DNA of 64,000 nucleotides from Glaciimonas immobilis (GCF_011947285.1 NZ_JAAOZT010000014.1:1-64000); one strand, 5' to 3'. Shown: positions 51,981-61,890, counted from the first letter of the stretch. Made by a program: numbers and translations. Notes: a model not told the origin generated them from the sequence alone.

Positions 51981-53558
51981 TTATACGCTCTCCGCGTTTT
52001 GCGAAACAAGAGCATTTTGGCTATAGCCACCTTGAAGCCGATGCATAATCGGTTTCAAGGCAGGATAAACATCACAATAGATTGAAAATGCATGGTCATA
52101 CCGAACCCTTGCTACTGAATCGGGGGTCGTGCGCGGGACTAGCGTTACCCAACCTTTTTTAGCGGCATTATCGTCCACAAGTCCAATACCGACTGCCGCG
52201 AGCAATGCTGCACCCAATGCTGCCTCCACGTTTTCTTCGATGGTGTACACCTGATAGCCCGTGACGTCGGCGATCATCTGCATCCATAAGTCGGAGTGCG
52301 CAGCCCCACCTACTACGATCAGTTTGGCGTCCAGCGATTGTGCACCTTTGGCCCCCGCCTCAATATTGTGCCTTAACGCAAAACTGACGCCCTCAAGCAC
52401 GGCCCGATACAGATGCGCCCGGGTATGAAACAGACTGAGTCCGATAAACGCACCGCTGGCCTTGGCATCCCAGACCGGACTGCGTTCGCCCATCAGATAG
52501 GGCAAGAAGATGATCCCATCAGCCCCCGGTGCAATATTTTTTATCTCTTCCTCCAGAATCTGATGTGCATCACCGCCCTCAAGTTGTGCAGCAGCCGCGA
52601 TCTCGGCTTGACAAAATCCCTCCCGAAACCAGCTTACCGACGCTCCGGCAGCAATCGCGCCGCCAAATATATACAGGTCCTCGCGACTATTGTAAACATG
52701 CGGCATACTAATCAAACCGTGATGCGCGTCGACTTGCTGATTAATGTAGCCCCAACACATACTAGTGCCGATCATTGCAACGTGATTGCCTGCACTTGTT
52801 ACCCCTGCCGCAAACGTGGCGACCGCAGCATCCACGCCCCCGGCGACGATAGCCGTCCCCGCGGCTAAGCCGAGGTGTGCAGCCTGCTCCGGCAACAATC
52901 GCCCTACCACATCGCTGGAGTTCACTAATCGCCCGGGCATCATTTGCGCCGGGATACCGAGGCAATCCAGCATTTCTTCCGACCAGCAACGCTGTCGCAC
53001 GTCGTAGATGCCGCCGATATTGCCCGCCGAACTGTGATCCACCGCAATTTCGCCGCATAACAGGTAATTGATATACGCATTCGGTGGAAGAAAAAGATGC
53101 GTCCGTTTCCAGATGTCCGGGCGATTTTTTTTAATCCACAGCATTTTGGTAAAACCGTAGTAGCTGTCGACGGAATTTCCCGTGATGGTATACAGTCGCT
53201 CCAAATCAACGGTTTCGTTAATCCAGCGCACTTCGTCGTTAGCGCGGCGATCCATCCAGATCAGGCAAGGATGCAGCGGCTTCATCTGGCGATCAACAGG
53301 AATTCCTGCGCCGCCATACAGACTGCTGACACATATCGCCTTGATTCGCCCGGCGGGCAGACCACTTTTTCTCACAATTTGCTGTATGCATTCGGTAACA
53401 GCATCACACCAGACCGACGGCCATTGCTCTGCCCACAATGGCCTTGGCGTATCCAGCTCATAGCTACTGGCATGCTGGGCCACAATACTACCAGCGTGAT
53501 CGACCAGCAATGCTTTGGTACTTTGCGTGCCTATATCGACACCAATGACGTAGTCCAT
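51981..53558 (-). CDS. FGGY-family carbohydrate kinase (xylulokinase-like)
   Basis: 525 residues. ATPase-fold sugar kinase with phosphate motif YVIGVDIGTQSTKALLVD at the N terminus, a substrate/Asp region (GGVDAAVATFAAG with the likely catalytic Asp, near 245) and the adenosine region GGAAHSDLWMQMIADV. The family covers xylulo-, ribulo-, glycerol and erythritol kinases, and sequence alone does not fix the substrate. Last gene of the operon, eight bases after the dehydrogenase and preceded by AAGGT. The logical job is to phosphorylate the ketose produced by the dehydrogenase. Confidence 0.88.
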   Translation of the reverse strand: MDYVIGVDIGTQSTKALLVDHAGSIVAQHASSYELDTPRPLWAEQWPSVWCDAVTECIQQIVRKSGLPAGRIKAICVSSLYGGAGIPVDRQMKPLHPCLIWMDRRANDEVRWINETVDLERLYTITGNSVDSYYGFTKMLWIKKNRPDIWKRTHLFLPPNAYINYLLCGEIAVDHSSAGNIGGIYDVRQRCWSEEMLDCLGIPAQMMPGRLVNSSDVVGRLLPEQAAHLGLAAGTAIVAGGVDAAVATFAAGVTSAGNHVAMIGTSMCWGYINQQVDAHHGLISMPHVYNSREDLYIFGGAIAAGASVSWFREGFCQAEIAAAAQLEGGDAHQILEEEIKNIAPGADGIIFLPYLMGERSPVWDAKASGAFIGLSLFHTRAHLYRAVLEGVSFALRHNIEAGAKGAQSLDAKLIVVGGAAHSDLWMQMIADVTGYQVYTIEENVEAALGAALLAAVGIGLVDDNAAKKGWVTLVPRTTPDSVARVRYDHAFSIYCDVYPALKPIMHRLQGGYSQNALVSQNAESV

Positions 53559-53566
53559 ACCTTGCC

Positions 53567-54742
53567 TCAGATAGCCGATGGTTTCAATAAAACTTTGATT
53601 GAATCGAACGAGTTAGCGAGTGCAAAGGCTTTTTCCCAGTCGTCCAGCGGAAATTCATGCGTGACAATACCTGTCGATGTTAGTAAACCACGCTCGAACA
53701 GATTAATGGCAACCGGATAACAGTACGGCCCCAAATGAGCACCACGGACGTCCAGCTCTTTACGATCGCCTATAATGGACCAGTCGGCACTAGTCTCTTT
53801 GCCAAAAACGCTAAATTCGACAAAGCGACCCAGCTTGCGAATTAACTGTAAACCTTGTGTTACTCCTGCCGGAACGCCCGTTGTCTCAATATACACGTCA
53901 CAGCCATATCCATCGGTGAGCAAGTCAATAATCGCTTTTGCATCCTCGTCTATCGGGTTAATAACCACGTCGGCACCCATTTGACGTGCTGCTTTTCGGC
54001 GCTCCGGGACCAAATCGATGACCACTAGTTTCTTTGGCGTTTTTAGACGCGCTACTTGCACCATCATCAGCCCCAATGGACCCGCACCGGCTATGACGAC
54101 CACGTCATCCAACTGAATCTCAGCGCGATTGACGGTATGAATTGCACAGGCCATCGGCTCAATAATAGCAGCGTCATTTAACGACAGCGATGCAGGGATC
54201 TGATGCACGATAGCCGTCGGAGGAATTCGCATGTAGTCTGCCATACCGCCATCGGCCACTTCACGCTGAAATCCAAATATGTGGTGCACTTCGCACATCC
54301 AGTATTTGCCCGATTTGCAGTAGCGGCATTTTTCGCAGGGCACAATTTGCTCGGCAATGATGCGGTCTCCCAGTTTTACGCCAAAATGCTCCTTGGCGCC
54401 GTCACCCGCCTCCACAACGTAGCCGAAAAATTCATGCCCGGGGACAACCGGTGGTTTAACCCACGCGGGTATGCCTTCGCCGCCCCAAAACATGGCAGCG
54501 CCGGAATGACACTTGCAATCGCTGGCGCAAATGCCACAGGCAGCAATCTTGATGACCAGTTCGTGACGTCCTGCAACGGGGCGTTTTATTTTTTCCAATC
54601 GATAGTCATTAGCCCCGTGGCAGACAACTGCTTGCATATCCGCTTTTCTGACTTTTTCGAGAGCATTTTTTTTATTCGTTTCAGCTTGCGTGTTAACCCG
54701 CATTTTGGCCTGCGATTCGATTTGCAATTTCGCTTGTTTCAT
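53567..54742 (-). CDS. Zinc-dependent alditol dehydrogenase, EltD-like (erythritol/L-threitol dehydrogenase family)
   Basis: 391 residues including a charged ~35-residue N-terminal extension before MQAVVCHGANDYRLE; AGGATT precedes the ATG. Medium-chain dehydrogenase with catalytic zinc ligands in GICASDCKCHSG and GHEFFGYV, structural zinc Cys cluster CEKCRYCKSGKYWMC, and nucleotide-binding GAGPLGLMMVQ. The FWGGEG..AWVKPPVVPGHE region, VEFSVFGKETSADWS and RGAHLGPYCYP resemble EltD of Mycolicibacterium, which oxidises erythritol/L-threitol. Transporter and kinase linkage support polyol catabolism; the exact polyol (xylitol, erythritol, threitol) is inference. Confidence 0.82.
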   Translation of the reverse strand: MKQAKLQIESQAKMRVNTQAETNKKNALEKVRKADMQAVVCHGANDYRLEKIKRPVAGRHELVIKIAACGICASDCKCHSGAAMFWGGEGIPAWVKPPVVPGHEFFGYVVEAGDGAKEHFGVKLGDRIIAEQIVPCEKCRYCKSGKYWMCEVHHIFGFQREVADGGMADYMRIPPTAIVHQIPASLSLNDAAIIEPMACAIHTVNRAEIQLDDVVVIAGAGPLGLMMVQVARLKTPKKLVVIDLVPERRKAARQMGADVVINPIDEDAKAIIDLLTDGYGCDVYIETTGVPAGVTQGLQLIRKLGRFVEFSVFGKETSADWSIIGDRKELDVRGAHLGPYCYPVAINLFERGLLTSTGIVTHEFPLDDWEKAFALANSFDSIKVLLKPSAI

Positions 54743-54836
54743 ATAATCCTAAATAATTCCTAGGGGCGAAATAATCTGCAAGATCAGCAGTAATTAAATC
54801 GCTCGGGCGTACTACGCAGATATTGTGTTCGTAAAA

Positions 54837-54858
54837 CGAGTGACCAACTGGTCACTCG
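54837..54858 (-). terminator. Hairpin between permease and dehydrogenase genes
   Basis: CGAGTGACC and GGTCACTCG form a perfect nine-pair stem with a four-base loop; on the minus strand TTTTAC follows. It begins two bases past the permease stop. It could be a partial terminator that lowers the enzymes relative to the transporter. Confidence 0.65.
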
Positions 54859-54859
54859 C

Positions 54860-55867
54860 TCAAGTACCTTTGCCAGAACTGCGGCTGATATAAATGGCGA
54901 GCAAAATAATGACGCCTTTAATGATGTTTTGAAGGTATGGCGATATGCCCATCATGTTTAGTCCGTTGTTCAAAACGCCGAGCATCAGGGCGCCAATCAA
55001 CGTACCAATTATTGATCCGCGACCACCGGTGATTGCTGTTCCGCCCATGACTACCGCTGCTATCGCGTCCAGTTCGAACGACACGCCAGCATTAGGTTGA
55101 CCGCTCATTAAGCGAGAGGTCAGCACCAATCCGGCAATCGCTGCGGTAAAGCCACTGATTCCGTAGACTAATAATTTATAACGAGGAACGCGGATACCAC
55201 TAAGTCTGGTTGCCTCTTCGTTACCACCGATGGCATAGATGTAGCGACCGACCGGCGTATGGTTAAGTACGACATAGGCTAAACCGAACACAACCAGCAT
55301 CATTAAAATCGGGGTCTGGATACCAAAAAAATTGCCACGACCGAAAAACTCAAACCATTGCGGCAGGCCCCCAACTGGATAACCGCCTGTATAAATCAGC
55401 GCCAGTCCGCGCGCAATGCCCATCGTCGCCAACGTGACGATAATGGGCGGCATCTTGGCATACGCAATAAAGAAACCATTGGCAAAACCAAAGGCAACGC
55501 CAGCCGCCAGGCCAATGAGAATAGCCAACGCAGGCGGCACACCAGCAGCCATCATTCCCGCGGTCAGCGTGCCCGTTAGCGCCATGACCGCACCGACGGA
55601 CAGATCAATGCCACCGCTAAGAATCACGCAGGTCATACCTACCGCAATGATGGCGTTGACGGACACTTGGCGCGCGATGTTGATCAGGTTCGCAGCAGAC
55701 AGAAAGTCATCGGTCGTTACGGTGACCACCAAGCAGACTAAAACCAGTCCGATAAAGGGAAAAAAAGCAGGAGATTTTTTCGATATTCTGAGTAAGTCTT
55801 TCAGTGTATTGAAATGCCTTACCGCTTTTCCCGTGTAATCCATACAGAGGATTTCAGGCTGTCGCAT
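54860..55867 (-). CDS. Sugar ABC transporter permease, RbsC family
   Basis: 335 residues, about nine or ten membrane helices (first [18 protein letters not shown]). The family motif [15 protein letters not shown] and [22 protein letters not shown] loop, plus [26 protein letters not shown], are typical of ribose/xylose-type permeases. It overlaps the ATPase gene by 14 bases, so translation is coupled; ATG 55843 is an alternative start. It would form the membrane channel with the ATPase and binding protein next to it. Confidence 0.93.
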   Translation of the reverse strand: MRQPEILCMDYTGKAVRHFNTLKDLLRISKKSPAFFPFIGLVLVCLVVTVTTDDFLSAANLINIARQVSVNAIIAVGMTCVILSGGIDLSVGAVMALTGTLTAGMMAAGVPPALAILIGLAAGVAFGFANGFFIAYAKMPPIIVTLATMGIARGLALIYTGGYPVGGLPQWFEFFGRGNFFGIQTPILMMLVVFGLAYVVLNHTPVGRYIYAIGGNEEATRLSGIRVPRYKLLVYGISGFTAAIAGLVLTSRLMSGQPNAGVSFELDAIAAVVMGGTAITGGRGSIIGTLIGALMLGVLNNGLNMMGISPYLQNIIKGVIILLAIYISRSSGKGT

Positions 55868-57344
55868 GACGCATTACCTCGTTTGAATTGATGGACTCGG
55901 CTAACAGTGTCTGCACAATCGCACCTTGTTTGAAAACCGCAACCCGGTCACACATTCCCACGACTTCGGGTAGCTCTGAAGATATCATGATGATTGAGTA
56001 ACCTTGCCGTGTTAGCTCGCGCATCAGAATATAGATTTCTGCCTTTGCACCGATATCAATGCCACGTGTGGGTTCGTCGAAAATTAGGATTTTGCAGTAA
56101 TGGTTAAGCCAACGCGCTATCACCACTTTTTGCTGATTGCCGCCGCTGAGGGTTGAAACCAGCGCATCGGGACCAGACGCTTTGATACCGACCTTGTTAA
56201 CGACGATCTCGCTGGTACCAAGCTCGGCTTTTTTATCGATCAAAAAACCGTTATGCAAATATTTTCCAAGGTTATTGATAGAAATATTTTCCTTAATGCT
56301 AAATTCAATAATCAGTCCTTCCGTTTTTCTGCTCTCCGGTAATAAACCGATGCCGCATTTCAGGGCATCGGCCGGGTCTTGCAGAGAAACCGCAGCACCA
56401 TCTATCCAGATTTCCTTATGCCACACGGCGTCGGCTCCGATAACCGCACGCGCCAACTCGGTGCGACCGGATCCGACCAAACCGGCAAAGCCTAAAATCT
56501 CGCCTTCGTAAAGAACAAAACTATTGATGGGACCGTCTTTCTTAATCTGCACTTCAATCGCTTCCAGCGCTACTCTGCTGGATTGCCGAGATGCAGGTTT
56601 AGGCGGAAAATTGCTTTCTAACTTGCGCCCTACCATCATCTCCACCAGTTCATCCAGATCCGTGCCAGCAATGTCTGAGCAACCAACATGTTTGCCGTCG
56701 CGCAAAACCGTGATACGGTCGCACACTTCAAAGATTTCTTCCATGTGGTGGGAAATAAAAATCATCGCTACCCCAGCTTGTTTAAGATCGCGCATGATTT
56801 TGAAAAGATGCTGTGCTTCAATTGGCGTGAGGGTAGCGGTCGGCTCGTCCAGAATCAGTATTTGTGCGTTAAGTGCTAACGCTTTGCCGATTTCTACAAA
56901 CTGCTGATGGGCGACGCTGAGTTGGCAGATGTCGACTGACATATCAATATCGATGCCTAGCCTGTCAAATATTTTCTGCGCTTTTTCTCGCATGGCAGCT
57001 TTTAGAAGCCAACCAAAACAGTTAGTCAACTCACGCCCGAGAAAAATATTTTCAACCGCATTTAAATGCGGTATCAGGCTAAATTCTTGAAAAATAATAC
57101 CAATCCCTGCATCAATCGCATTGTTGTAATTAGCGAACTGCTGCGGTTTGCCGCTGACGAATATCTGTCCTTCGTCAGGTTGATAAATCCCGCTAAGAAT
57201 TTTCATCAAAGTTGATTTACCCGCGCCGTTCTCTCCTAGTAAAGCATGAATTTCACCCTTATCGACCGATAAGTTGATACCGGATAACGCCTTTACCCCG
57301 GGGAATATTTTTGAAATATTCTCCAATTTCAAAATCGTGTTCAT
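55854..57344 (-). CDS. Sugar ABC transporter ATPase, RbsA/XylG family
   Basis: About 496 residues from ATG 57344 ([16 protein letters not shown]), which has AAGG upstream; a start at 57359 is less well supported. Two fused ABC domains: the first with Walker [10 protein letters not shown] and [12 protein letters not shown], the second with the usual degenerate loop GSGRTE, then [14 protein letters not shown] and [14 protein letters not shown]. It powers the permease in the inner membrane. Confidence 0.95.
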   Translation of the reverse strand: MNTILKLENISKIFPGVKALSGINLSVDKGEIHALLGENGAGKSTLMKILSGIYQPDEGQIFVSGKPQQFANYNNAIDAGIGIIFQEFSLIPHLNAVENIFLGRELTNCFGWLLKAAMREKAQKIFDRLGIDIDMSVDICQLSVAHQQFVEIGKALALNAQILILDEPTATLTPIEAQHLFKIMRDLKQAGVAMIFISHHMEEIFEVCDRITVLRDGKHVGCSDIAGTDLDELVEMMVGRKLESNFPPKPASRQSSRVALEAIEVQIKKDGPINSFVLYEGEILGFAGLVGSGRTELARAVIGADAVWHKEIWIDGAAVSLQDPADALKCGIGLLPESRKTEGLIIEFSIKENISINNLGKYLHNGFLIDKKAELGTSEIVVNKVGIKASGPDALVSTLSGGNQQKVVIARWLNHYCKILIFDEPTRGIDIGAKAEIYILMRELTRQGYSIIMISSELPEVVGMCDRVAVFKQGAIVQTLLAESINSNEVMRHATA

Positions 57345-57423
57345 TGTTGCCTTGTGCATTCAATCTTGGGACGCACTTACCCATCGGGACATGACGAGTT
57401 AGTGCAAAAAGGGCTAAAAAAGG

Positions 57424-58350
57424 TTACCAGTGAAACGTTGCGGCAGCTTTTTTATCCACCAACGTAACATCTACCGGGACCGTGGCTGGCACGTGTGCGC
57501 CCCATTTTTTCGCCATAGCAATGGCGAGTGCTATGCGAATCTGATCGCGCGGATATTGTGCGGCAGTAGCGATAAACTTAGAGTTGTACTTCTTGATCGC
57601 TTCGATAGCCTCGGGGGTCCCATCAACACTAACCAACTTTATATCCTTGCCGCTCGCCTCAATGGCCGACAATGCACCCAACGCGCCGGTATCGTTAACA
57701 CTAAAGATGCCCTTTAATTTTTGGTTAGCCTGAAGGATATTTTCGGTAACAGTAAGTGCATGATCGCGTTCTTGTTTGCCATTCTGTGTGGTCACTATTT
57801 GAATGCCAGCGAACGTCGATAGCGCTTTCTTGCAACCGCGTACGCGTTCAAGAATCGGCACCACCGGGATGCCATCGAGAATCGCTATATCGCCTTTACC
57901 GTTTAAACTTTTTGCAAGATAGGTACAGGCTATATGACCGGCATCAAAATTCTTAGACCCCACATAAGAATCGATAGGCCCCTCAGCATTGGCATCTACA
58001 GCCACTGTCACGATGCCCGCTTCATGGGCCGATTTCACGGCTGACTGGATGCCGACCGAATCGGTAGGATTGATGAGCAAAATATCGACTTTTTTCTGGA
58101 TCATGTCTTCGATATCGCTGATCTGTTTGGAGGCATCGTGTCGTGCATCGGTAACGATCACCGTCGCGCCGATGCTTTCGGCGGCATCCGTCAATGCTTC
58201 TTTCATTACCACGAAGTAGGGGTTATTTAGTTCCTGAAATGACATGCCGATTTTTAATGGTACTGCCGCACCGCTAGCGGCGATGGCGGGGAAACTAAAG
58301 GAAAGCATTGCAACGGCAGTAACTAACGATAATTTCTTTTTATAAATCAT
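57424..58350 (-). CDS. Periplasmic sugar-binding protein, RbsB family
   Basis: 308 residues with a signal peptide (cleavage near AIAA) and a type I periplasmic-binding fold: GMSFQELNNPYFVVMKEA, NPTDSVGIQSAVKSA and FSVNDTGALGALSAI. It captures the substrate and delivers it to the RbsA/RbsC-type transporter encoded downstream. First gene of the operon, with 439 bases upstream up to the AraC gene. The ligand is not readable; EltD-like and FGGY enzymes in the same operon suggest a polyol or pentose. Confidence 0.93.
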   Translation of the reverse strand: MIYKKKLSLVTAVAMLSFSFPAIAASGAAVPLKIGMSFQELNNPYFVVMKEALTDAAESIGATVIVTDARHDASKQISDIEDMIQKKVDILLINPTDSVGIQSAVKSAHEAGIVTVAVDANAEGPIDSYVGSKNFDAGHIACTYLAKSLNGKGDIAILDGIPVVPILERVRGCKKALSTFAGIQIVTTQNGKQERDHALTVTENILQANQKLKGIFSVNDTGALGALSAIEASGKDIKLVSVDGTPEAIEAIKKYNSKFIATAAQYPRDQIRIALAIAMAKKWGAHVPATVPVDVTLVDKKAAATFHW

Positions 58351-58789
58351 AAACGTCTCCTCTATTTTTAAATGACATCACAAGACGTATCGCTTACACC
58401 CATAGCATATGGCGAAAATCGCGACTGACCACACTCCCTGAATGCATTCTGGTAGTCTCAATTGATGCCTGAATAACGATTCGCTCATACCCCCTGTACA
58501 AGCGATAAATGCGTGGCGCATGACAACTCACAATGCAATTTCCCCTTATATAAAAAATCTTTCTCATGACTTTGGACGGGTTAATTAATTGACTAGTCCA
58601 TGGCAATTAATCCAGCTCAATTAATTCAACTTGATTAATACAACTTAATTAACGCAGCTTTGAAAACACAGCCCATGTAATCCAGCCGACCTGACCGCGC
58701 CAACTTAACAAACCCAAATGAGATGAGAAAGACAAAAATGAAAGCGTCAGGCTTCCCCGAACTTTCATCGAGACGCGTTACACCTTTGT
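58351..58789. promoter_or_regulatory. Polyol operon promoter region with tandem repeats
   Basis: 439 bases between the AraC-family gene and the binding-protein gene. At 58604-58659 it contains four 14-bp imperfect repeats, preceded by a related TTAATTAATT. The repeats are about 254 bases from the start codon. They could be regulator sites or upstream A/T-rich elements. No gene is supported. Confidence 0.55.
58604..58659. repeat. Four imperfect 14-bp tandem repeats
   Basis: Units CAATTAATCCAGCT, CAATTAATTCAACT, TGATTAATACAACT and TAATTAACGCAGCT lie head to tail. The consensus is NAATTAATNCARCT. They are in the putative control region of the polyol operon. Confidence 0.85.
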
Positions 58790-59671
58790 TCAAACAGCAT
58801 TACACTTCGAAAGTTTTATTTCATCGCAGGCACGGAACGCTGACGGGGACATGCCCTTTTGCATTAAAAATTGGCGATTAAAATTGGATAGATTATTAAA
58901 GCCGACGTTGAAACAAATATCTGTAATGCTCATCTGTCCTTTGGTCAATAATTCACATGAAGCCTTGATTCGGAGGTGATTTACGTAACTGACAAAAGTC
59001 ATTCCGGTGTGTTTTCTGAACGCGCGCGAAAAAGCGCTTACGCTTTGGCCAGTCAATGCAGCAAGATCGGGTTCATGGAGTTCAGTGGATAAATTATTAC
59101 TGATATGCGTGACCGCAAGATTAATCTTTGAAGACATGAAATCAAGCGGGTCCGATGCGTAGTCGTAACTTGCCAGCCGCGTTCGACCTACATCAAGAGT
59201 CATCACCTCTAACAAACCCAAAAATAACTGTATGCGCCGAAAACCACGTGCCTCTGTCAATTCCCGCATCAATGGCTGCGCTGCAAGGGCTGTGCTGGGC
59301 GAAAACAATAAGCCGCTTCTTGACTCCGTTAAAATCGATTTCACTGACTTTAACTCAGGGAAAACATCGATTGCATTGAACAATGCCTCGCCGGGAAATT
59401 GAACCACCAGACAACGCTGTTTTACCGACTGTCCATCCGCTAATTCGCTGACCCAATTGTGCGGAAGATTGGGGCCCAACATCACCAGATTACCCGGCGC
59501 GAAGGTACCGATATAATCACCGACAAACATTCGCCCAGAAGTCGCCGTGACAAGATGGATTTCATACTCAGGATGAAAATGCCAGCGTACAGTCCTATAC
59601 GGATAACCATGCGACCATGCGGTGAAAGACTCATCAACGCGTACATGCACCACTTCCAAATCAGGCTCCAT
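58790..59671 (-). CDS. AraC-family transcriptional regulator
   Basis: About 293 residues. I prefer ATG 59671 (MEPDLEVVHVRVDESF), preceded by GGAAG; the frame extends to 59770 without a ribosome-binding site. An N-terminal cupin sensor domain (TVRWHFHPEYEIHLVT) is followed by a C-terminal double helix-turn-helix (TELHEPDLAALTGQSVSAFS; then SITDICFNVGFNNLSNFNR). Probably a sugar- or polyol-responsive activator of the downstream operon, judged by position. Its DNA site may be among the 14-bp repeats. Confidence 0.9.
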   Translation of the reverse strand: MEPDLEVVHVRVDESFTAWSHGYPYRTVRWHFHPEYEIHLVTATSGRMFVGDYIGTFAPGNLVMLGPNLPHNWVSELADGQSVKQRCLVVQFPGEALFNAIDVFPELKSVKSILTESRSGLLFSPSTALAAQPLMRELTEARGFRRIQLFLGLLEVMTLDVGRTRLASYDYASDPLDFMSSKINLAVTHISNNLSTELHEPDLAALTGQSVSAFSRAFRKHTGMTFVSYVNHLRIKASCELLTKGQMSITDICFNVGFNNLSNFNRQFLMQKGMSPSAFRACDEIKLSKCNAV

Positions 59672-60743
59672 ATTCAACTTCCATCTTGATGAGTATGGGA
59701 TTTTCAAAGCGCGATAGCCGACTTCTATCCGCGATGCGCTTATTGTTTCTCCATTGAGTCTTACTGGCATTTAAATGGAACATTGACGACACGACATTAA
59801 GGGTTGCCATTTCATAGTCTCCTACTAGTTTTGCTGCGCTGATCGTCAAGAGCATCAGAAAAAATAAAATATTTTCAAGGCCCGTTTCTGATTGCGTGAT
59901 TGTTTATGCGCCTTAGTCTAGATGCTCGCAATCCAGCGCACCACCTCAATAATGCAACGCAAATAATACTTTTTTGCAAGGCGTGGGAAAGCCTGGAAAT
60001 ACTCTGTATCATCTCGCGGAAAACACTAATCAAACGACAATTAACGATAATTTTTCATTTCTAAAATCGCTCGGCGTAAACTATTTTTCGGGCACCTCGC
60101 GCCTTTTATATAGACGATTGAAACCGGGGATATATTTAGCAGATAGTGGGCGTAGGCTGTTGTAAAAACAGCGCTCTTAGGTTTTTATTTTGATAAAAAT
60201 TTTACAAAAATTCGAAAGAAAATAAATTCACACTGCGAAAATTATAATTTTTGATCGCCGTAATTTTAATAACGAGAATTGCCGCCCTTATTCGCCGAAC
60301 TGATTATTTATTTTCAATACATAGCTGAAAAGCTCGTTGGGTTGGCTGAAAAACTTACCATACTAACGGTCGAGATAGGCAGTCAATATTGCCAGCAGGG
60401 TGAAGCGTCTTTATTATTATTTTAGGCGTTTAGAATTAATATTCCTTTTAACATCGGAAGGCGAAAGAGATATAAGAATCAGGGCAATGGCGACAGCGTG
60501 CAAACAGCTGTCGGACAAAGCTTGGATGACAGAGAATAGGGATCGCGGCAGGATCAAAGCTTTGGGAGCGAGAGTACTCCGTTGCAAGTGCGCAATCCTG
60601 CGCCCAAAATTGACAACGGATGAACAAATTTTAGCTTCATAAAAGCTTCGGAGTACGTAATCGGCTTCGGTCCGAGGGGCGCGCTTGTAGGTAAAACCCT
60701 GTGTGTGCGCCCTTTCGAAAAACGCTATGTGGCAAAATTTAAT
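59672..60743. other. Gene-poor, AT-rich 1 kb region
   Basis: 1,072 bases between the AraC gene and the lipoprotein gene. The middle (about 60160-60420) is especially A/T rich. Frames of 60-80 codons (59974-60165, 60400-60642) have no convincing start or domain. Its right end (60674-60717) has a GC hairpin that may end the lipoprotein transcript. Confidence 0.4.
60674..60717 (-). terminator. Possible terminator after the lipoprotein gene
   Basis: GGGCGCGC at 60677 can pair with GTGCGCCC at 60705 (one G-T pair), with a 20-base loop. No T-run follows on the minus strand, so confidence is low. Confidence 0.35.
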
Positions 60744-61181
60744 TTAATTTTGATCCCAGCAAACACCTTTTTTATCAACTTCAATGCGGATTAGTTCATT
60801 GCTTCCACCGCCGAAAACGTTGCCGCCTGTGTATGTCAGACAGCCCTCGTTTTTGTATAGCACTTGCATCCGCTGCACGTCGTTGCCGAAATAAAAAGGA
60901 ATCCAGCGTTTGCCGGTTTCATGCCGCAATAAATCGTCCGGTGCGCCTATCAATGCCGACACTGCTCTCATAGACATGCCCGGTTTGATGCGTGCGAATT
61001 TGCTGTCGGCAGATGGCGTGCCAATTACTTCTGCGTCTTTCTTGTCTGGACTGGATTTAGATCCGCTTTTTGAGACGCTTTCTGACGTGGCAAAGGGTGG
61101 CGTCATTTGATCGATTGCGTTGTGTGATGCGCAACCGGAGATGGCGATGGCTGCTGATATTAAGATGATTTTTTTATGCAT
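60744..61181 (-). CDS. BamE/SmpA-like outer-membrane lipoprotein
   Basis: 145 residues. Lipoprotein signal peptide with lipobox ISGC (residues about 14-17), so the Cys is probably acylated. The mature part has a low-complexity linker (SKSGSKSSPDKKD), then KIKPGM-type motif ARIKPGMSMRAVSALIGAP and WIPFYFGNDVQRMQVLYKN, the fold of SmpA/OmlA proteins such as BamE. It is probably not the main BamE of this organism, since it is isolated and has extra residues. Five TTCGATTG repeats begin 81 bases upstream of the start. Confidence 0.8.
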   Translation of the reverse strand: MHKKIILISAAIAISGCASHNAIDQMTPPFATSESVSKSGSKSSPDKKDAEVIGTPSADSKFARIKPGMSMRAVSALIGAPDDLLRHETGKRWIPFYFGNDVQRMQVLYKNEGCLTYTGGNVFGGGSNELIRIEVDKKGVCWDQN

Positions 61182-61890
61182 TAACTTTCTTTCTTTTGGG
61201 TGGGTTGATATTTAATGTTGTTTTAAAATTTTCATGAGATGTTATCGCTCTGCATTGATTATTCGATTGTTCGATTGTTCGATTGTTCGATTGTTCGATT
61301 GTTCGGTAGCCTGAACGGCTGCTCTCCGCAGATGCTAATGAGCGTAATCCGAAATCCACTTTTTTTTGCTTGGCGAGGACGCTTACCAAAAATAAGTAAC
61401 TAAAAAAGACGACCGCAGACGCGTTGCCGGGGGGCGCATGCCGGGTATTTCGATTCCCAGCGGTGAAAATACCAACTCGCCGAGTGGCTCAGACAGGTAT
61501 TCAGACAACTCCCGAGGGAAAGCCGAAAGGGCAGGCAACGCCAATGACGGGCTTAGATCAACTTCAACGGCAGCGCCAATAGAGACGGCAATGGAAAATT
61601 TGACCGCAGATCAACATTCAACCGCTATCGGTACTGCTAATCCGGATGCAAAGCTCTGGCCATCTTTTTGGAGCTACCGCAACGCTATTTTTTCGACGCT
61701 ACATATAAGCGGCACGACTCATTTCCTTTAGATCCAACGTATTTTGTGCAGGTCATTGCTACTCTACCTGTCAATAAACTTCTGCGCATACCGGCCATAT
61801 TGGACTGCCGCCTCACGGGAGGAAGGTTTTTACCGCTGCTGATACAGATGTTGTATCAAGACGGCCCTCTTAAACTTGCCATGTCACATA
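61182..61890. other. Region upstream of lipoprotein gene, repeat and possible gene remnant
   Basis: 709 bases. The left part has the octanucleotide repeat (61262-61301). The right part has plus-strand frames at 61438-61731 and 61668-61994 that overlap in different frames; in the latter, the peptide FFDATYKRHDSFPLDPTYF has composition like a real protein, suggesting a broken gene of unknown family. I do not call a gene. Confidence 0.4.
61262..61301. repeat. Octanucleotide tandem repeat, five copies
   Basis: TTCGATTG repeats five times without interruption (61262-61301), followed by TTCGGTAG, a partly matching copy. It is 81 bases upstream of the lipoprotein start codon. Tandem repeats of this kind can change copy number by slippage and affect promoter function. 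Confidence 0.95.

Noticed and set aside
60400-60642. 80-codon plus-strand frame in the gene-free region
   Set aside because: No start signal or homology I can name; in very AT-rich DNA such frames arise by chance, and a neighbour-like codon pattern is absent.
61174-61389. 71-codon minus-strand frame running through the octanucleotide repeat, possibly an alternative N terminus of the lipoprotein
   Set aside because: It ends at 61174 out of frame with the lipoprotein, and the lipoprotein frame has a stop at 61212-61214, so a repeat-number change would not fuse them.
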